In this document: positions 1-8,060 of the stretch, piece by piece
Position numbering within the stretch: position 1 is the first letter of the stretch
Layout of the letters: the number at the start of each line of letters is the position of its first letter
From: Albidovulum sp.
Lineage (GTDB): Bacteria > Pseudomonadota > Alphaproteobacteria > Rhodobacterales > Rhodobacteraceae
NCBI GenBank assembly: GCA_028823855.1
Contig: JAPPFL010000012.1
Coordinates: 80,766-144,765 of the forward strand
Reading direction: 5' to 3'
Length of the DNA: 64,000 nt
Made by a program: the position numbers and the translations under genes
Notes under the pieces: model-generated
The model's input: only the letters and a program-made list of their open reading frames with translations
What the model was told of the DNA's origin: nothing
The model's database searches: none

Positions 1-1
1 C

Positions 2-469
2 GTGTCGGAGGAAAGTTGGGATCGATGCCTTTCGGTCAACGCCAAGGCGATGTTTTTCCTAAGCCAGGCTTTCACGAAAAGGCTACTTGCCCGTAAAAGG
101 AACCCGATCCTGTTCTACTCGATCGTGAACGTAACTTCCGCCAACGCCGTCGCCGTTGCAGCCACGAGAGCGGAATACTGCGCTTCGAAGGCTGCGGCTG
201 CGATGGTTTCCAAAGCCTTCGCGGTGCGGCTTGGCGGAGAAGGCATACCCGTATTCGACGTGCAGCCGGGCCTTATCCGAACGTCGATGACGGAACCGGT
301 GATCGAAAACTACGCCGAACGCGCAAGATCGGGATTGACGCTTTTTCCAAGAGTGGGCACGCCCGAAGAAATCGGCCAACTAATCGGCGGCCTTGCGTCC
401 GGGTCTCTCCCCTATACAACCGGCCAGGCAATCTCGGCAGATGGCGGGCTTCTAGTTTCCCGGTTTTGA
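2..469 (+). CDS. SDR family oxidoreductase, 5'-truncated by the window edge
   Basis: About 155 residues of a short-chain dehydrogenase/reductase. The NVTSANA stretch and the catalytic YCASK (YxxxK) motif are visible, followed by a PG-containing loop and the usual C-terminal TGQ..SADGG end. SDRs are normally about 250 residues, so roughly 100 N-terminal residues, including the Gly-rich NAD(P)-binding motif, lie outside the window. The GTG at position 2 is probably not the true start. The stop is 9 bases before the DUF993 gene, so the two are probably co-transcribed. By context it likely oxidises a sugar or sugar acid; the substrate is inference. Confidence 0.85.
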   Translation: MSEESWDRCLSVNAKAMFFLSQAFTKRLLARKRNPILFYSIVNVTSANAVAVAATRAEYCASKAAAAMVSKAFAVRLGGEGIPVFDVQPGLIRTSMTEPVIENYAERARSGLTLFPRVGTPEEIGQLIGGLASGSLPYTTGQAISADGGLLVSRF

Positions 470-478
470 GGACGGAAA

Positions 479-1627
479 ATGATCATTCAGCTACCCGACG
501 CAAAGGGAGTTTTCCACGACTATGAGCTTTCAGGCGAAATCCTGAAAGAGACAGTTCTTCAACCCGACTCGGCAAGAACGGTATTTGCTGCGGCGCATGT
601 GGTGGCCGATCCCTTTTCCGACAATGATCCCGGCGGCCGCGCCGCTCTCGACTGGAACGCGACTTTGGCCTTTAGGCGATATCTGGCCGGGCTCGGTCTT
701 GGAATCGCCGAAGCGATGGACACCGCGCAGCGCGGCATGGGCCTCGATTGGCCCGGCGCTCTCGAACTGATCAGGCGCACCGTGAACGAACTTCCCGAAG
801 CGGTCGTGTTCAGCGGGGCAGGCACGGATCAGCTCGCGCCCACCGATGCGAAAGAACGGGATGACGTCCGCCGCGCGTATTTCGAACAGATCGAGGAAAT
901 CCAAAGGGTCGGCGGACGCATTATCATAATGGCCAGCCGGGCGCTGGCGAGAATAAGTTCGAATCCGAAAGATTACGTTTCGATCTACGGCGAAATAATT
1001 TCCTCTTGCGACGAGCCGGTGATTTTACACTGGCTCGGCGAAATGTTTGATCCGGCGCTGGCGGGATATTGGGGAAGCGACAGCTTTGAGGAGTGCCTGG
1101 AAACTGCGACAGGCATAATCGAGGAAAACAAGTCCAGGGTCGACGGCATCAAGATCTCTCTCCTAGACAAAAACAAGGAGATTTTGATGCGGCGGCAACT
1201 GCCGGAAGGCGTAAAAATGTACTCGGGCGACGACTTCAACTACCCGGAACTGATTTTGGGCGACGACGAGGGATACTCTCATGCCCTCCTCGGCATATTC
1301 GATCCGCTCGCCGCTTCCGCCGCGCGCGCCGTAATGCTACTAACGGAAGGCGATATCGAGGGGTACTGCGACACGCTCGAACCAACGGTCCCGCTTGCGA
1401 GACACATCTTTCGGGCACCTACGCACTATTACAAGACGGGAGTCGTCTTTCTTGCGTGGCTAAATGGCTTTCAGAATCACTTCGTTATGCTGGGCGGAGC
1501 GCAGTCAATGCGCTCGCTCCCCTATTTCGTCGATTGCTTTAAAATGGCGGATTCCTGCGGGCTGCTTCGAAAACCTGAACTAGCGGCGCATCGCATGAAG
1601 AAGTTACTGAGCTTGTACGGGGCGTAG
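479..1627 (+). CDS. DUF993 family protein (dihydrodipicolinate-synthase-like TIM barrel)
   Basis: A 382-residue protein that I recognise as DUF993 from its N-terminal region, especially the AEAMDTAQRGMGLDWP segment near residues 80-95. DUF993 proteins are annotated as dihydrodipicolinate-synthase-like and occur in sugar-catabolism clusters beside isomerases and oxidoreductases. A plausible role is aldol cleavage of a keto-sugar acid, but no DUF993 reaction can be read from the sequence. The start is supported by GAGGA seven bases upstream of the ATG. It sits between an SDR and a sugar-phosphate isomerase in a tightly spaced operon and ends in TAG. Confidence 0.85.
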   Translation: MIIQLPDAKGVFHDYELSGEILKETVLQPDSARTVFAAAHVVADPFSDNDPGGRAALDWNATLAFRRYLAGLGLGIAEAMDTAQRGMGLDWPGALELIRRTVNELPEAVVFSGAGTDQLAPTDAKERDDVRRAYFEQIEEIQRVGGRIIIMASRALARISSNPKDYVSIYGEIISSCDEPVILHWLGEMFDPALAGYWGSDSFEECLETATGIIEENKSRVDGIKISLLDKNKEILMRRQLPEGVKMYSGDDFNYPELILGDDEGYSHALLGIFDPLAASAARAVMLLTEGDIEGYCDTLEPTVPLARHIFRAPTHYYKTGVVFLAWLNGFQNHFVMLGGAQSMRSLPYFVDCFKMADSCGLLRKPELAAHRMKKLLSLYGA

Positions 1628-1632
1628 CGGGC

Positions 1633-2493
1633 ATGCGAGATTTTTCGAACGATTGCGCGAATCTTGCACTGAACACAGCTACGCTGGGCCACATGCTAGA
1701 AGGAAGAGGCGCCGGGTGGTCACCGGAACAGGTAATCGATGCTTGCGCCGAAAGAGGATTCGGAGGCTTGGTTCTATGGCGGCGGGAGGTCGGCGGGAGA
1801 GCGTTCGAAATCGGAGAACGTGTCCGTGCGGCAGGAATGCAAGTCGCGGGACTATGCCGGTCGCCGTTTCTAGTCGGCCCGCTAGCCTTCAATTCCGTTT
1901 CGGAAACCGTGGAAGATTTCAACGCCGCGGTCGATACGGCGGCGGAGCTCGGCGCGGCGACATTGACTGTTGTCGCCGGCGGAGTGGTCGCCGGAAGCCA
2001 TTCGATGTCGGAAAGTTTAAAGGCAGTTACCGAAATTTTGGCGAGCGTCGCTCCCTATGCGGAACGCAATGGCGTAAAACTAGGATTGGAGCCGCTTCAC
2101 CCGGTTTACGGCGGCGACCGCTCCTGCCTTGTCACCGTACGAGATGCCTTGGCGATATGCAGAAATGCAGGATCGAAAAATATCGGCATCGCGATCGACG
2201 TATATCACGTTTGGTGGGACCTAGCCCTCGAAGAGCAGCTTTCGACACTAGGGGATGTCCGAATCCTCGGGTACCACCTTTGCGATTGGCTGGCCCACAC
2301 TAAGGATACGTTGCTCGACCGGGGGATGATGGGCGACGGGGTATCCGATCTGAGAAAAATCAGAAGGGTAGTCGAGGACGCCGGATACGACGGACTCTGC
2401 GAAGTTGAAATTTTTTCGGAGGATGACTGGTGGCTTAGAGATCCAGAAGATGTTCTTGACACGATTGTTCAGCGGTTCAAGACGGTCTGTTGA
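1633..2493 (+). CDS. Sugar phosphate isomerase/epimerase (xylose-isomerase-like TIM barrel)
   Basis: A 286-residue protein with the features of the AP-endonuclease-2/xylose-isomerase-like TIM barrel family: LEPLHP (metal-binding Glu), DVYHVWWD (Asp, His) and the late CEVEIFS metal-ligand strand. These enzymes interconvert keto- and aldo-sugars or epimerise them with a divalent metal. It starts five bases after the DUF993 stop, so it is the third gene of the operon. The substrate is unknown. Length is typical of the family. Confidence 0.85.
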   Translation: MRDFSNDCANLALNTATLGHMLEGRGAGWSPEQVIDACAERGFGGLVLWRREVGGRAFEIGERVRAAGMQVAGLCRSPFLVGPLAFNSVSETVEDFNAAVDTAAELGAATLTVVAGGVVAGSHSMSESLKAVTEILASVAPYAERNGVKLGLEPLHPVYGGDRSCLVTVRDALAICRNAGSKNIGIAIDVYHVWWDLALEEQLSTLGDVRILGYHLCDWLAHTKDTLLDRGMMGDGVSDLRKIRRVVEDAGYDGLCEVEIFSEDDWWLRDPEDVLDTIVQRFKTVC

Positions 2494-2534
2494 CATCCCG
2501 AGCCAAATTGCAGCTACCGTAGGAACACCGCCTG

Positions 2535-2554
2535 TTCGCCGCCAATGAGGCGAA
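2535..2554 (+). terminator. Possible stem-loop after the sugar operon
   Basis: TTCGCC and GGCGAA can pair across an eight-base loop about 40 bases after the isomerase stop. There is no clear run of T residues, so an intrinsic terminator is only a possibility. Confidence 0.25.
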
Positions 2555-2701
2555 AAGGCGATAGTTCGAGTAACATAAAATTCATAACGAAACAGAATAT
2601 ATTCTAAAATTTTTGAATTTGAACCTAAAGCAGGGATGCTATCCGGCAATGAATGCATTTTGAATTCATAAAACAGAACGGATTAATTTTAGTGAATAAT
2701 A

Positions 2702-2963
2702 TCAAGCCACTCTCGTAGTGTTTTCAAGGTTCATCGGGGTTGCCGGCACAATTGCCTCTCGCCGCGCAGACGCGCCAGTCCCGAATGCCAATTTGTTCCA
2801 TTCGGCATTCAGGTCGGCATGTTCGGAATGGCCGCAGGTCACGCAGTGGAAATCGGTCTGGGATCTGCGGCTGCGGCTGTCGAACATTCCGCACTCACGC
2901 CAGGCATTCGACGAAAATTGGGACGGAACGGCAATGGCGTTTGCAGTCCCGAAGGAAATTTTC
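2702..2963 (-). pseudogene. tnpB: tnpB (IS200/IS605 OrfB) 3' remnant, zinc-ribbon end
   Basis: Reading the minus strand from the transposon junction gives the C-terminal part of a TnpB RNA-guided nuclease: NAWRECG, then CVTCGHSEHADLNAEWN, then the GTGASARREA tail typical of IS605-type OrfB. The zinc-ribbon Cys pairs are recognisable. The 5' part lies on the far side of the 4.84-kb IS1595-type element (7807 onward). Removing the element plus one 8-bp duplication restores one reading frame across the junction (GLRQKI joined to SFGTANAIAVP). The gene was already damaged, with stop codons in the 5' half. Confidence 0.85.
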
Positions 2964-2998
2964 GGGGATTATATGCCTAAGTGACCATTTGCTGGTCA
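2964..2998 (+). repeat. Left terminal inverted repeat of the IS1595-type element
   Basis: 35 bp, identical to the reverse complement of 7772-7806 except for G/A in the inner part. The inner end is itself palindromic (TGACCA-TTTGC-TGGTCA), so each end can form a small hairpin. The 8-bp target duplication lies immediately outside at 2956-2963. Confidence 0.95.
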
Positions 2999-3013
2999 CG
3001 CGCAGCGATGCCG

Positions 3014-3232
3014 CTACCCAGACCGCCCTGAACGGCGACGACGGACGCTTAGAATGAAGTAGCCTAGCAGGGCACCTATGACCGCGCCAATCACCGCTCC
3101 GAACCATTCGCCGGAAAACGCCGTTCCGAGAAGCGCAATACCGACGCTTGAACAAAGTACATATCCAATTACCGCCAACGTGCAGGCACCGCCTGTCGCA
3201 TACACTACGTCTTCTTTCATGCCATTTTTCAT
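3014..3232 (-). CDS. Small glycine-rich membrane protein (transposon cargo)
   Basis: About 72 residues with two hydrophobic segments, the second a glycine-zipper-like AVIGAVIGALLGYF, then a basic tail (VRRRRSGRSG). I chose the start at 3232 because GGGAAG lies about seven bases upstream; a longer frame to 3283 would overlap the preceding gene. It is the last gene of a five-gene minus-strand cluster and ends just inside the left inverted repeat. Function unknown. Confidence 0.5.
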   Translation of the reverse strand: MKNGMKEDVVYATGGACTLAVIGYVLCSSVGIALLGTAFSGEWFGAVIGAVIGALLGYFILSVRRRRSGRSG

Positions 3233-3266
3233 TTGTTCTTCCCTACCTGGTTGGTCAATGCACCCG

Positions 3267-3437
3267 TCACAAGGCATTATCACCTGCCAATTTGAAGTAT
3301 TTCCACTGGTCCTCGCGTTTTGGCGGCGACTCCAGCACGGCCCGCACGATGTTCTCCGGCGTGTCCGGGATCAGGTCCGGCATGGGCTTCTCTACCGGAC
3401 GACCACGCTCGCGCTTGGGTTCCGCCGCACTTGTCAT
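3267..3437 (-). CDS. Small RGRP-containing protein (transposon cargo)
   Basis: 56 residues beginning MTSAAEPKRERGRPVEKP, followed by PDLIPDTPENIVRAVLESPP and a short KREDQWKYF stretch. The RGRP is an AT-hook-like basic motif, so DNA binding is possible. GGGAG lies about seven bases before the ATG. I recall short proteins of this type (PDTPENI..A.L..PPK) beside IS1595-type transposases, but the role is unknown. Confidence 0.6.
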   Translation of the reverse strand: MTSAAEPKRERGRPVEKPMPDLIPDTPENIVRAVLESPPKREDQWKYFKLAGDNAL

Positions 3438-3551
3438 TTTAGGCTCCCATGTCGTTCTGTCATTGTATCACTGATCGGTTGAAATCCGAATCGAAATCTA
3501 CGTGATACCCATGGCTGACCGTACTTGTTCTGCCATGATGGACTCCTGTCT

Positions 3552-3839
3552 TTAGGTGTCGTTTTTTTGGTTCGTGTCGGAGGGTTGGCGTCGACCCGAA
3601 AAGGCGACGACGTCCTCATAGACGCGCCACCCCGCCTTTTCATAGTGACCACGGATGATGGCTCTGTTCCACAAGGGGAAAATCACAAAGAGGCCGTTGG
3701 CCGTGAAAAAACTGAGGACCGCCGGTCCCCACATGCCTTTCACGGCGTAGTATAGGAATCCGAACAGAAACGCCCAAAGTCGGTGAAGTGGTCCCAGTGC
3801 GGTCTTGTGCGTGCCTGAAGCTGGATGCTCAACAATCAT
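3552..3839 (-). CDS. Small membrane protein, DUF2628-like
   Basis: 95 residues. HRLWAFLFGFLYYAVKGMWG begins a hydrophobic region with at least two membrane segments, followed by GHYEKAGWRVYEDV. This layout resembles DUF2628-type small membrane proteins, a tentative assignment. The start lies five bases after the stop of the upstream secreted-protein gene (3845-4147), suggesting translational coupling. It is part of the minus-strand cargo cluster. Confidence 0.5.
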   Translation of the reverse strand: MIVEHPASGTHKTALGPLHRLWAFLFGFLYYAVKGMWGPAVLSFFTANGLFVIFPLWNRAIIRGHYEKAGWRVYEDVVAFSGRRQPSDTNQKNDT

Positions 3840-3844
3840 GATTG

Positions 3845-4147
3845 CTACTCCGGCTGGATGCTGTACTTGATCTGGAGCTTGTCAGGGTTGGCAATGCCAG
3901 TCGCCACTGCTGTCAGTGCGTGACCCTGCACGAATCCCTGCGCGTTGCCCAGATAGGTCTCGCCATCATATAGGCGAATGCTGACCATCCCAGAATTGCA
4001 TGTGACTGATCCGTCAATCGTCAGGATCCCCGCCGTGAGTTGGTATCTCCACGCCTCGATCTCGCACGCCCCTTGATGATCGTCACAAGCCAACGCCTGG
4101 CTTCCTGCAATGGCGACCACGAAAGCCGCAAGGATCAGGTGTCTCAT
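3845..4147 (-). CDS. Secreted/periplasmic small protein (transposon cargo)
   Basis: 100 residues with a clear Sec signal peptide (MRHLILAAFVVAIAGSQALA, then CDD). The mature part has Cys residues (CDDHQGAC, VTCNSG) that could form disulphides and alternating strands suggesting a small beta domain. It is spaced to be co-expressed with the membrane protein at 3552-3839. No family recognised. Confidence 0.55.
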   Translation of the reverse strand: MRHLILAAFVVAIAGSQALACDDHQGACEIEAWRYQLTAGILTIDGSVTCNSGMVSIRLYDGETYLGNAQGFVQGHALTAVATGIANPDKLQIKYSIQPE

Positions 4148-4217
4148 CTATAGTCTCCCTTCTATGCGTTACGGCGTTATAGACGGGCTGGAGTCGGACG
4201 CAAGGATCGCATTTGCG

Positions 4218-4538
4218 TCACGGTCGACCGCGCAGGCACAAGATGTAACGAGTAGCTGCCGTGAAGGCAGCCATGCCGAAACGATCAGCATCATGGCTGC
4301 CGTCGAGAGTGTCGGATGCCATGCTCTGATATTCGAAAAGCGGTATCGAACGGTCCTGCTCCCTGTAAGAGCGCAGTACGTCGCCCAGAAGATCCATCTT
4401 GTCCAGAACGGTTTTGCGTGCGGAAAGATGGTTGTTCGCTACCTCGATCATGGCATCGTGCTCACTTTGGCAGTCCGGCACTGGGTGCGCGGTGGCCTGA
4501 GCTGTCCAGAGCACTGTAAAGAGCGCCACGATGAGCAT
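4218..4538 (-). CDS. Secreted small protein downstream of the shared 89-bp leader
   Basis: About 106 residues from the ATG at 4538, with a signal peptide MLIVALFTVLWTAQATA ahead of HPVPDC. The mature part is mainly helical by eye. The reading frame is open back to 4571 and would then begin MPNMGGLTTRK inside the conserved leader, so the true start is uncertain. The gene at 17400-17741 has the same leader and a similar layout (MGG..RK, hydrophobic segment, Cys). Function unknown. Confidence 0.5.
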   Translation of the reverse strand: MLIVALFTVLWTAQATAHPVPDCQSEHDAMIEVANNHLSARKTVLDKMDLLGDVLRSYREQDRSIPLFEYQSMASDTLDGSHDADRFGMAAFTAATRYILCLRGRP

Positions 4539-4553
4539 CTTTCGCGTTGTCAA

Positions 4554-4642
4554 TCCTCCCATGTTCGGCACAAGGGAGGCGCTCGGTTTCCGAGTAGGTC
4601 ATGATGATGGCGACTCCATCATTGTGCCTGGCGGGAGTGGCC
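4554..4642 (-). promoter_or_regulatory. Conserved 89-bp leader, copy A
   Basis: 89 bp nearly identical to 17320-17408 in the opposite orientation. It holds three possible hairpins: GATGG/CCATC, CTCGG-AAA-CCGAG, and CCTCCC pairing with GGGAGG. The last pairing would hide a Shine-Dalgarno-like GGGAGG just before the secreted-protein gene. A shared promoter or RNA leader that controls translation fits. A short shared peptide (MTYSETERLPC) is also encoded, but strong conservation of all bases does not tell peptide from RNA. Confidence 0.55.
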
Positions 4643-4862
4643 TGGCAGGGCCGCATCCGCCGCAGTTTCAACCAACGACCTGGCGGGTGCCGGGCCGGTC
4701 GCCAAACAATCCACGAGCATGAAGATCCCCGCTGATTCCTGCACAGGCAGTGTTGTATTCACGGGCAGCCCGACATAGGGCGGCTCGCGGAAGTTTGGCG
4801 ATGGGGGAAACCTGTCGTAAGGAGGTCATACTGTCAACAACAGTGAACGGGAGGAGTTGCCA

Positions 4863-6244
4863 ATGTCCAAGAATCGGCCCAAACTGAATGAGGGAAGCAG
4901 CGCCACAGCAATGAAGCCAATTGGCGGAACCGCACTCTCTTTCACGGCGACAACCTGAAGTTCCTTCGCGCCATGAACTCGGAGTCGGTGGACCTCATCG
5001 CCACCGATCCGCCATTCAACAAGAGGCGCGACTTTCATGCCACCCCGGACAGTCTGGCTGCTGGCGCGAAGTTCCAGGATCGATGGTCGTGGGAAATGGA
5101 CGTACACCAGGATTGGGTTGACCAAATAACCGATGACTACCCGCGCCTTATGGAAGCCATTGAGAGTGCCCGCTATGCCCATTCAGACGGCATGGGTGCA
5201 TTCATGTGCTTAATGGCAGTCCGGTTGCTGGAAATGCATCGTGTGCTTAAGCTTACAGGTTCAATCTATCTGCATTGCGATCCCACTGCATCCCATTACC
5301 TGAAGGCCGTCATGGACGCGATCTTCGGGTGGAAGCAATTTCGCAACGAAGTGATTTAGCATTATGCAAGCGGAGGTCGGTCAGAACGTCACTTTCCACG
5401 TAAGCACGACAGCTTGCTCTATTATGGCAAAAGCCAAGACTGCACTTTCAGCGCGGATGCCGTGAAGGTTCCCCGAAACCTGTGTCCGTCATGTGGTGGA
5501 GTGCGCGAAAAGTGGAACAACCTGAAAAAGCAAGTGGATGATGATGGCCGCGTTTTTAGAACGATAAGGTCTGCGGGCAAGGTCTATCGATACTATGATG
5601 ACGAACCTGTTCTGCCGCCGAACGTATGGTGTGAGCTCAGCCACCTGCAACAGAAGGATCCGCAACGAACTGGCTATCCCACGCAAAAGCCTCTTGCACT
5701 TTACGAACGCATGATCTGCGCCAGCAGCGACGAAGGCGACATTGTGTGCGATCCGTTTGCCGGATGCGCGACAACACTAGTTGCCGCCGAACACCTGCAA
5801 AGGCAGTGGGTCGGCATGGACATATGGCAAAAGGCGCATGAACTCGTAGAAATGCGCCTTAGCGACACTACAGGACTCTTTGGCAGGGTGACGTTCACAG
5901 ACAAGCTGCCCGACCGGACGGATGACGGCGATCGGGCCGCGCCGTTCCTGCGCGTCAAGGTGAAAATCAAGGAGCCGGACAGGCCGAAGTGGATACGGGC
6001 GCAGATGTATGAGCACTTGCTCGACCAGCACGGTGCGGTTTGCCAAGGATGCGACCGGACGTTTGACGACCATCGATATCTCGAACTCGACCACAACACG
6101 CCACGGTCGGACGGAGGGTTGAACCACATATCGAACCACGTCTTGCTGTGTGGCCCATGCAACAAGCTCAAGAGCAACGTCTACACGCTTGCAGGATTGT
6201 GAAAGCAGAACCAGAAACTCGGATACATGACCGGGGCGACTTAG
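4863..6244 (+). pseudogene. DNA methyltransferase-HNH endonuclease fusion, broken
   Basis: The start ATG at 4863 follows GGGAGGAG. The protein begins MSKNRPKLNEGSS, then has an N4/N6 DNA methylase core: LFHGDNLKFL, catalytic DPPFN (near 5014) and the late DPFAGCATTLVAAE SAM-binding motif. A C-terminal HNH domain follows (CQGC..LELDHNTPRSDGG..NHVLLCGPCN). Three lesions are visible: a frameshift near 4915, TAG at 5357 where Trp is expected (VI-W-HYASGG), and TGA at 6200 just before a KQNRKLGYM tail that fits the family. Both modules are otherwise well preserved, so decay is recent. It may have been a modification-restriction unit in one chain. Confidence 0.8.
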
Positions 6245-7209
6245 GATCGTGCCCCGCTCGAAAGGCCGTTGTCCTTCTTGAGCATCCGGTAGGGCAGGAA
6301 ACGGCCCTGCATGTTGGCGACCATGCCGCGCATCTGGTCGATCGTGTCCGCCTCGCGGACGTTGTGCCGGCCAACGAATTCCCGGACGTAGCGATGCAGG
6401 TATTTTTCGCTCATCTTGCGGTAGGTTCCCTTGTGCCCGCGCTTGATCATCGACCATGCGGATTCCAGCCCGTTGGTATGCACGTCACCCCTGACATACT
6501 CGATTGCCGAGTGCTTGACGGATTCATGCGGCCTGTCGATCCCGACATAGGCCGTCCCTTCGTCCGTGTAGACCTGCGCGTCTTCCTGCGTGTGTTCCTC
6601 GACAAAGCCTTGCAGCGCCTTCGCGTTTGTGTCGGCAACCACCTTCGCGACGATCTGGTTGGTTTCGCGATCCTTCACGCCAACCACGGCGGTCATGTCC
6701 ACTGGCCCGCGACCCGCCAGCTTCTTGCGCTCGGCGTTCGACCGGTTGGCCCTCTTGCCGCCCATGTAGGTTTCATCGGCTTCCACCGGCCCGCCGAAAG
6801 GCGACACGTTTTTGTCGCCCCATGTCTCGCGAAGGCGATAAGCAAGATGCCAAGCCGTTTTCTGGGTGATCTCCAGGTTGCGGTGGAGCTTCATCGACGA
6901 CTCGCCCTTCAAGCTCGTGCTCATCAGGTATGACGCGAATACCCAGACCTGATAGCCGAGCTTGCTGTTCTGCATGACGGTGCCGGTGCGAACGGAGAAC
7001 CACTTGCGGCAGGTCCGGCAACGGTGCGTCATGGTCTTGTGCTTGACGGGATGCTGGACGTTCTCGCCCCGGCAGTAGGGGCACTTGGGGCCATCGGGCC
7101 ACCGGATGGACTCGATCCAGTCGCGGGCCGCTTCATCATTGGGAAACATCCGCGTCAACGCTATCATCGAGATGCCTTTGCGGTGATTCTTGCCAGGTGC
7201 CTGTGGCAT
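6241..7209 (-). CDS. tnpA: IS1595 family transposase
   Basis: 322 residues. An N-terminal zinc ribbon has Cys43-x2-Cys46 and Cys64-x2-Cys67. The DDE/N-type catalytic core has Asp145 in EADETYMGGK, Asp216 in YTDEGTAY, and HTNGLESAWSMIKRG (Asn246/Glu249). This matches the DDE_Tnp_IS1595 (ISXO2-like) family at full length with no lesion. The start may be the ATG at 7209 or that at 7167 (AAGG upstream). It meets the methyltransferase 3' end tail to tail. Confidence 0.93.
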   Translation of the reverse strand: MPQAPGKNHRKGISMIALTRMFPNDEAARDWIESIRWPDGPKCPYCRGENVQHPVKHKTMTHRCRTCRKWFSVRTGTVMQNSKLGYQVWVFASYLMSTSLKGESSMKLHRNLEITQKTAWHLAYRLRETWGDKNVSPFGGPVEADETYMGGKRANRSNAERKKLAGRGPVDMTAVVGVKDRETNQIVAKVVADTNAKALQGFVEEHTQEDAQVYTDEGTAYVGIDRPHESVKHSAIEYVRGDVHTNGLESAWSMIKRGHKGTYRKMSEKYLHRYVREFVGRHNVREADTIDQMRGMVANMQGRFLPYRMLKKDNGLSSGARS

Positions 7210-7351
7210 GCCTTGCCCTCTTTCCTGAATAATGGAAATATAGTGACCAAATGCGGGGAAGTCAGTGGATTCCGGTCACTTTCTTCTGGAAATTCCTTGC
7301 CTTACGACATATCTTGTGGAAAGATTCCTGGCAGCTACAAGGAAGCGCAAC

Positions 7352-7774
7352 ATGGACAGGAATTGGGTCAAGGCGTGGGCAGAGAACACGCCAGAAGACA
7401 ATCTGCATGAACTGATCGGACAGTTGAAGCGGGACATCCAGCGCTACAACCAGCTCGGATCGGAGAAACGCGGAAAGCGGCGCTTTCAAGGTGAACTGGT
7501 TGACGAAACCTTCACAGTGCGATGCATGGTGGAAGTCCAGAATCATCGCGGCACTCACGTCATTGAAGACGACAGCCGCACATCTGATGTAATCAAGGTC
7601 AAGCGGAACGGAGCTTCAATTCGGGTTTGCCGCAATGGGCGAATGCACATTGAGATCACGCCTCGTTGGAACTCGGCATCCCAGAAGTGCGATTTCGTTG
7701 TTGATGAAAGCGCCTGCGAGATTTGGCAAATAAGCGAAATGATCCTTGGCGACTTCATGTTCGAGTGTTCATGA
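7352..7774 (+). CDS. Unknown protein at the transposon right end
   Basis: 140 residues starting MDRNWVKAWAENTPEDNLHE; AAGGAAG lies about seven bases upstream, which makes this ATG better than the in-frame 7265. The N-terminus is helical (ELIGQLKRDIQRYNQ) and the rest alternates charged strands (VRCMVEVQ, VIKVKRNGASIRVCRNG). The stop lies within the right inverted repeat. No family recognised. Being apparently intact while the neighbouring methyltransferase is broken, it may still be functional. Confidence 0.6.
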   Translation: MDRNWVKAWAENTPEDNLHELIGQLKRDIQRYNQLGSEKRGKRRFQGELVDETFTVRCMVEVQNHRGTHVIEDDSRTSDVIKVKRNGASIRVCRNGRMHIEITPRWNSASQKCDFVVDESACEIWQISEMILGDFMFECS

Positions 7775-7806
7775 CCAGTAAATGGTCACTTAGGCATATA
7801 ATCCCC
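7772..7806 (-). repeat. Right terminal inverted repeat of the IS1595-type element
   Basis: Inverted copy of the left end (34 of 35 positions). It overlaps the last codon and stop of the 7352-7774 gene, so that gene ends at the very edge of the element. The target duplication AAATTTTC follows at 7807-7814. Confidence 0.95.
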
Positions 7807-8060
7807 AAATTTTCTGACGCAGACCGGCCCAGCCCGTGGCCAGCATATCGAGGTTTAGGCCCGCCTTCGGGGCAACGAGCTTTCCTGGTTACTCGTCGGC
7901 GCCCTTGCCCGAACAGGTCATTCCCTTCGTATTCAAATCCTCGAACGCATTGGTCCCGGCCTTGTCCGCCAGCTTGCGGCTGACGTGGTGCTATCAGTTC
8001 CTGAGCTCGTTCGCGATATTTGGGCGGATCCTGGCAAGGTGGCGAAACGCTTTCTCCCTG
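7807..8060 (-). pseudogene. tnpB: tnpB 5'/central remnant, with stop codons
   Basis: The minus strand encodes HHVSRKLADKAGTNAFEDLN, then TKGMTCSGKGADE, a stop, and PGKLVAPKAGLN..ATGWAGLRQ. This is the signature central region of IS605-type TnpB, including the EDLN..KGM catalytic block. In front of HHVSR the codons are TGA TAG, where relatives usually have Trp-Gln (TGG CAG), so two single-base changes give two stops. A third stop falls where relatives have Asn. The limit at 8060 is approximate. This half continues in frame into the remnant at 2702-2963. Confidence 0.8.

Larger units (their letters stand above)
2964..7806. mobile_element. IS1595-type transposon with cargo genes, 4843 bp
   Basis: Both ends carry a 35-bp inverted repeat beginning GGGGATTATATGCCTAAGTG, differing at one base. 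The element is flanked by a perfect 8-bp target duplication, AAATTTTC (2956-2963 and 7807-7814); 8 bp is the size expected for IS1595. It holds an apparently intact DDE transposase, a broken methyltransferase-HNH gene, five small minus-strand genes and one plus-strand unknown. IS1595 relatives with passenger genes are known. The target is a tnpB pseudogene whose halves join in frame once the element is removed. Confidence 0.95.
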
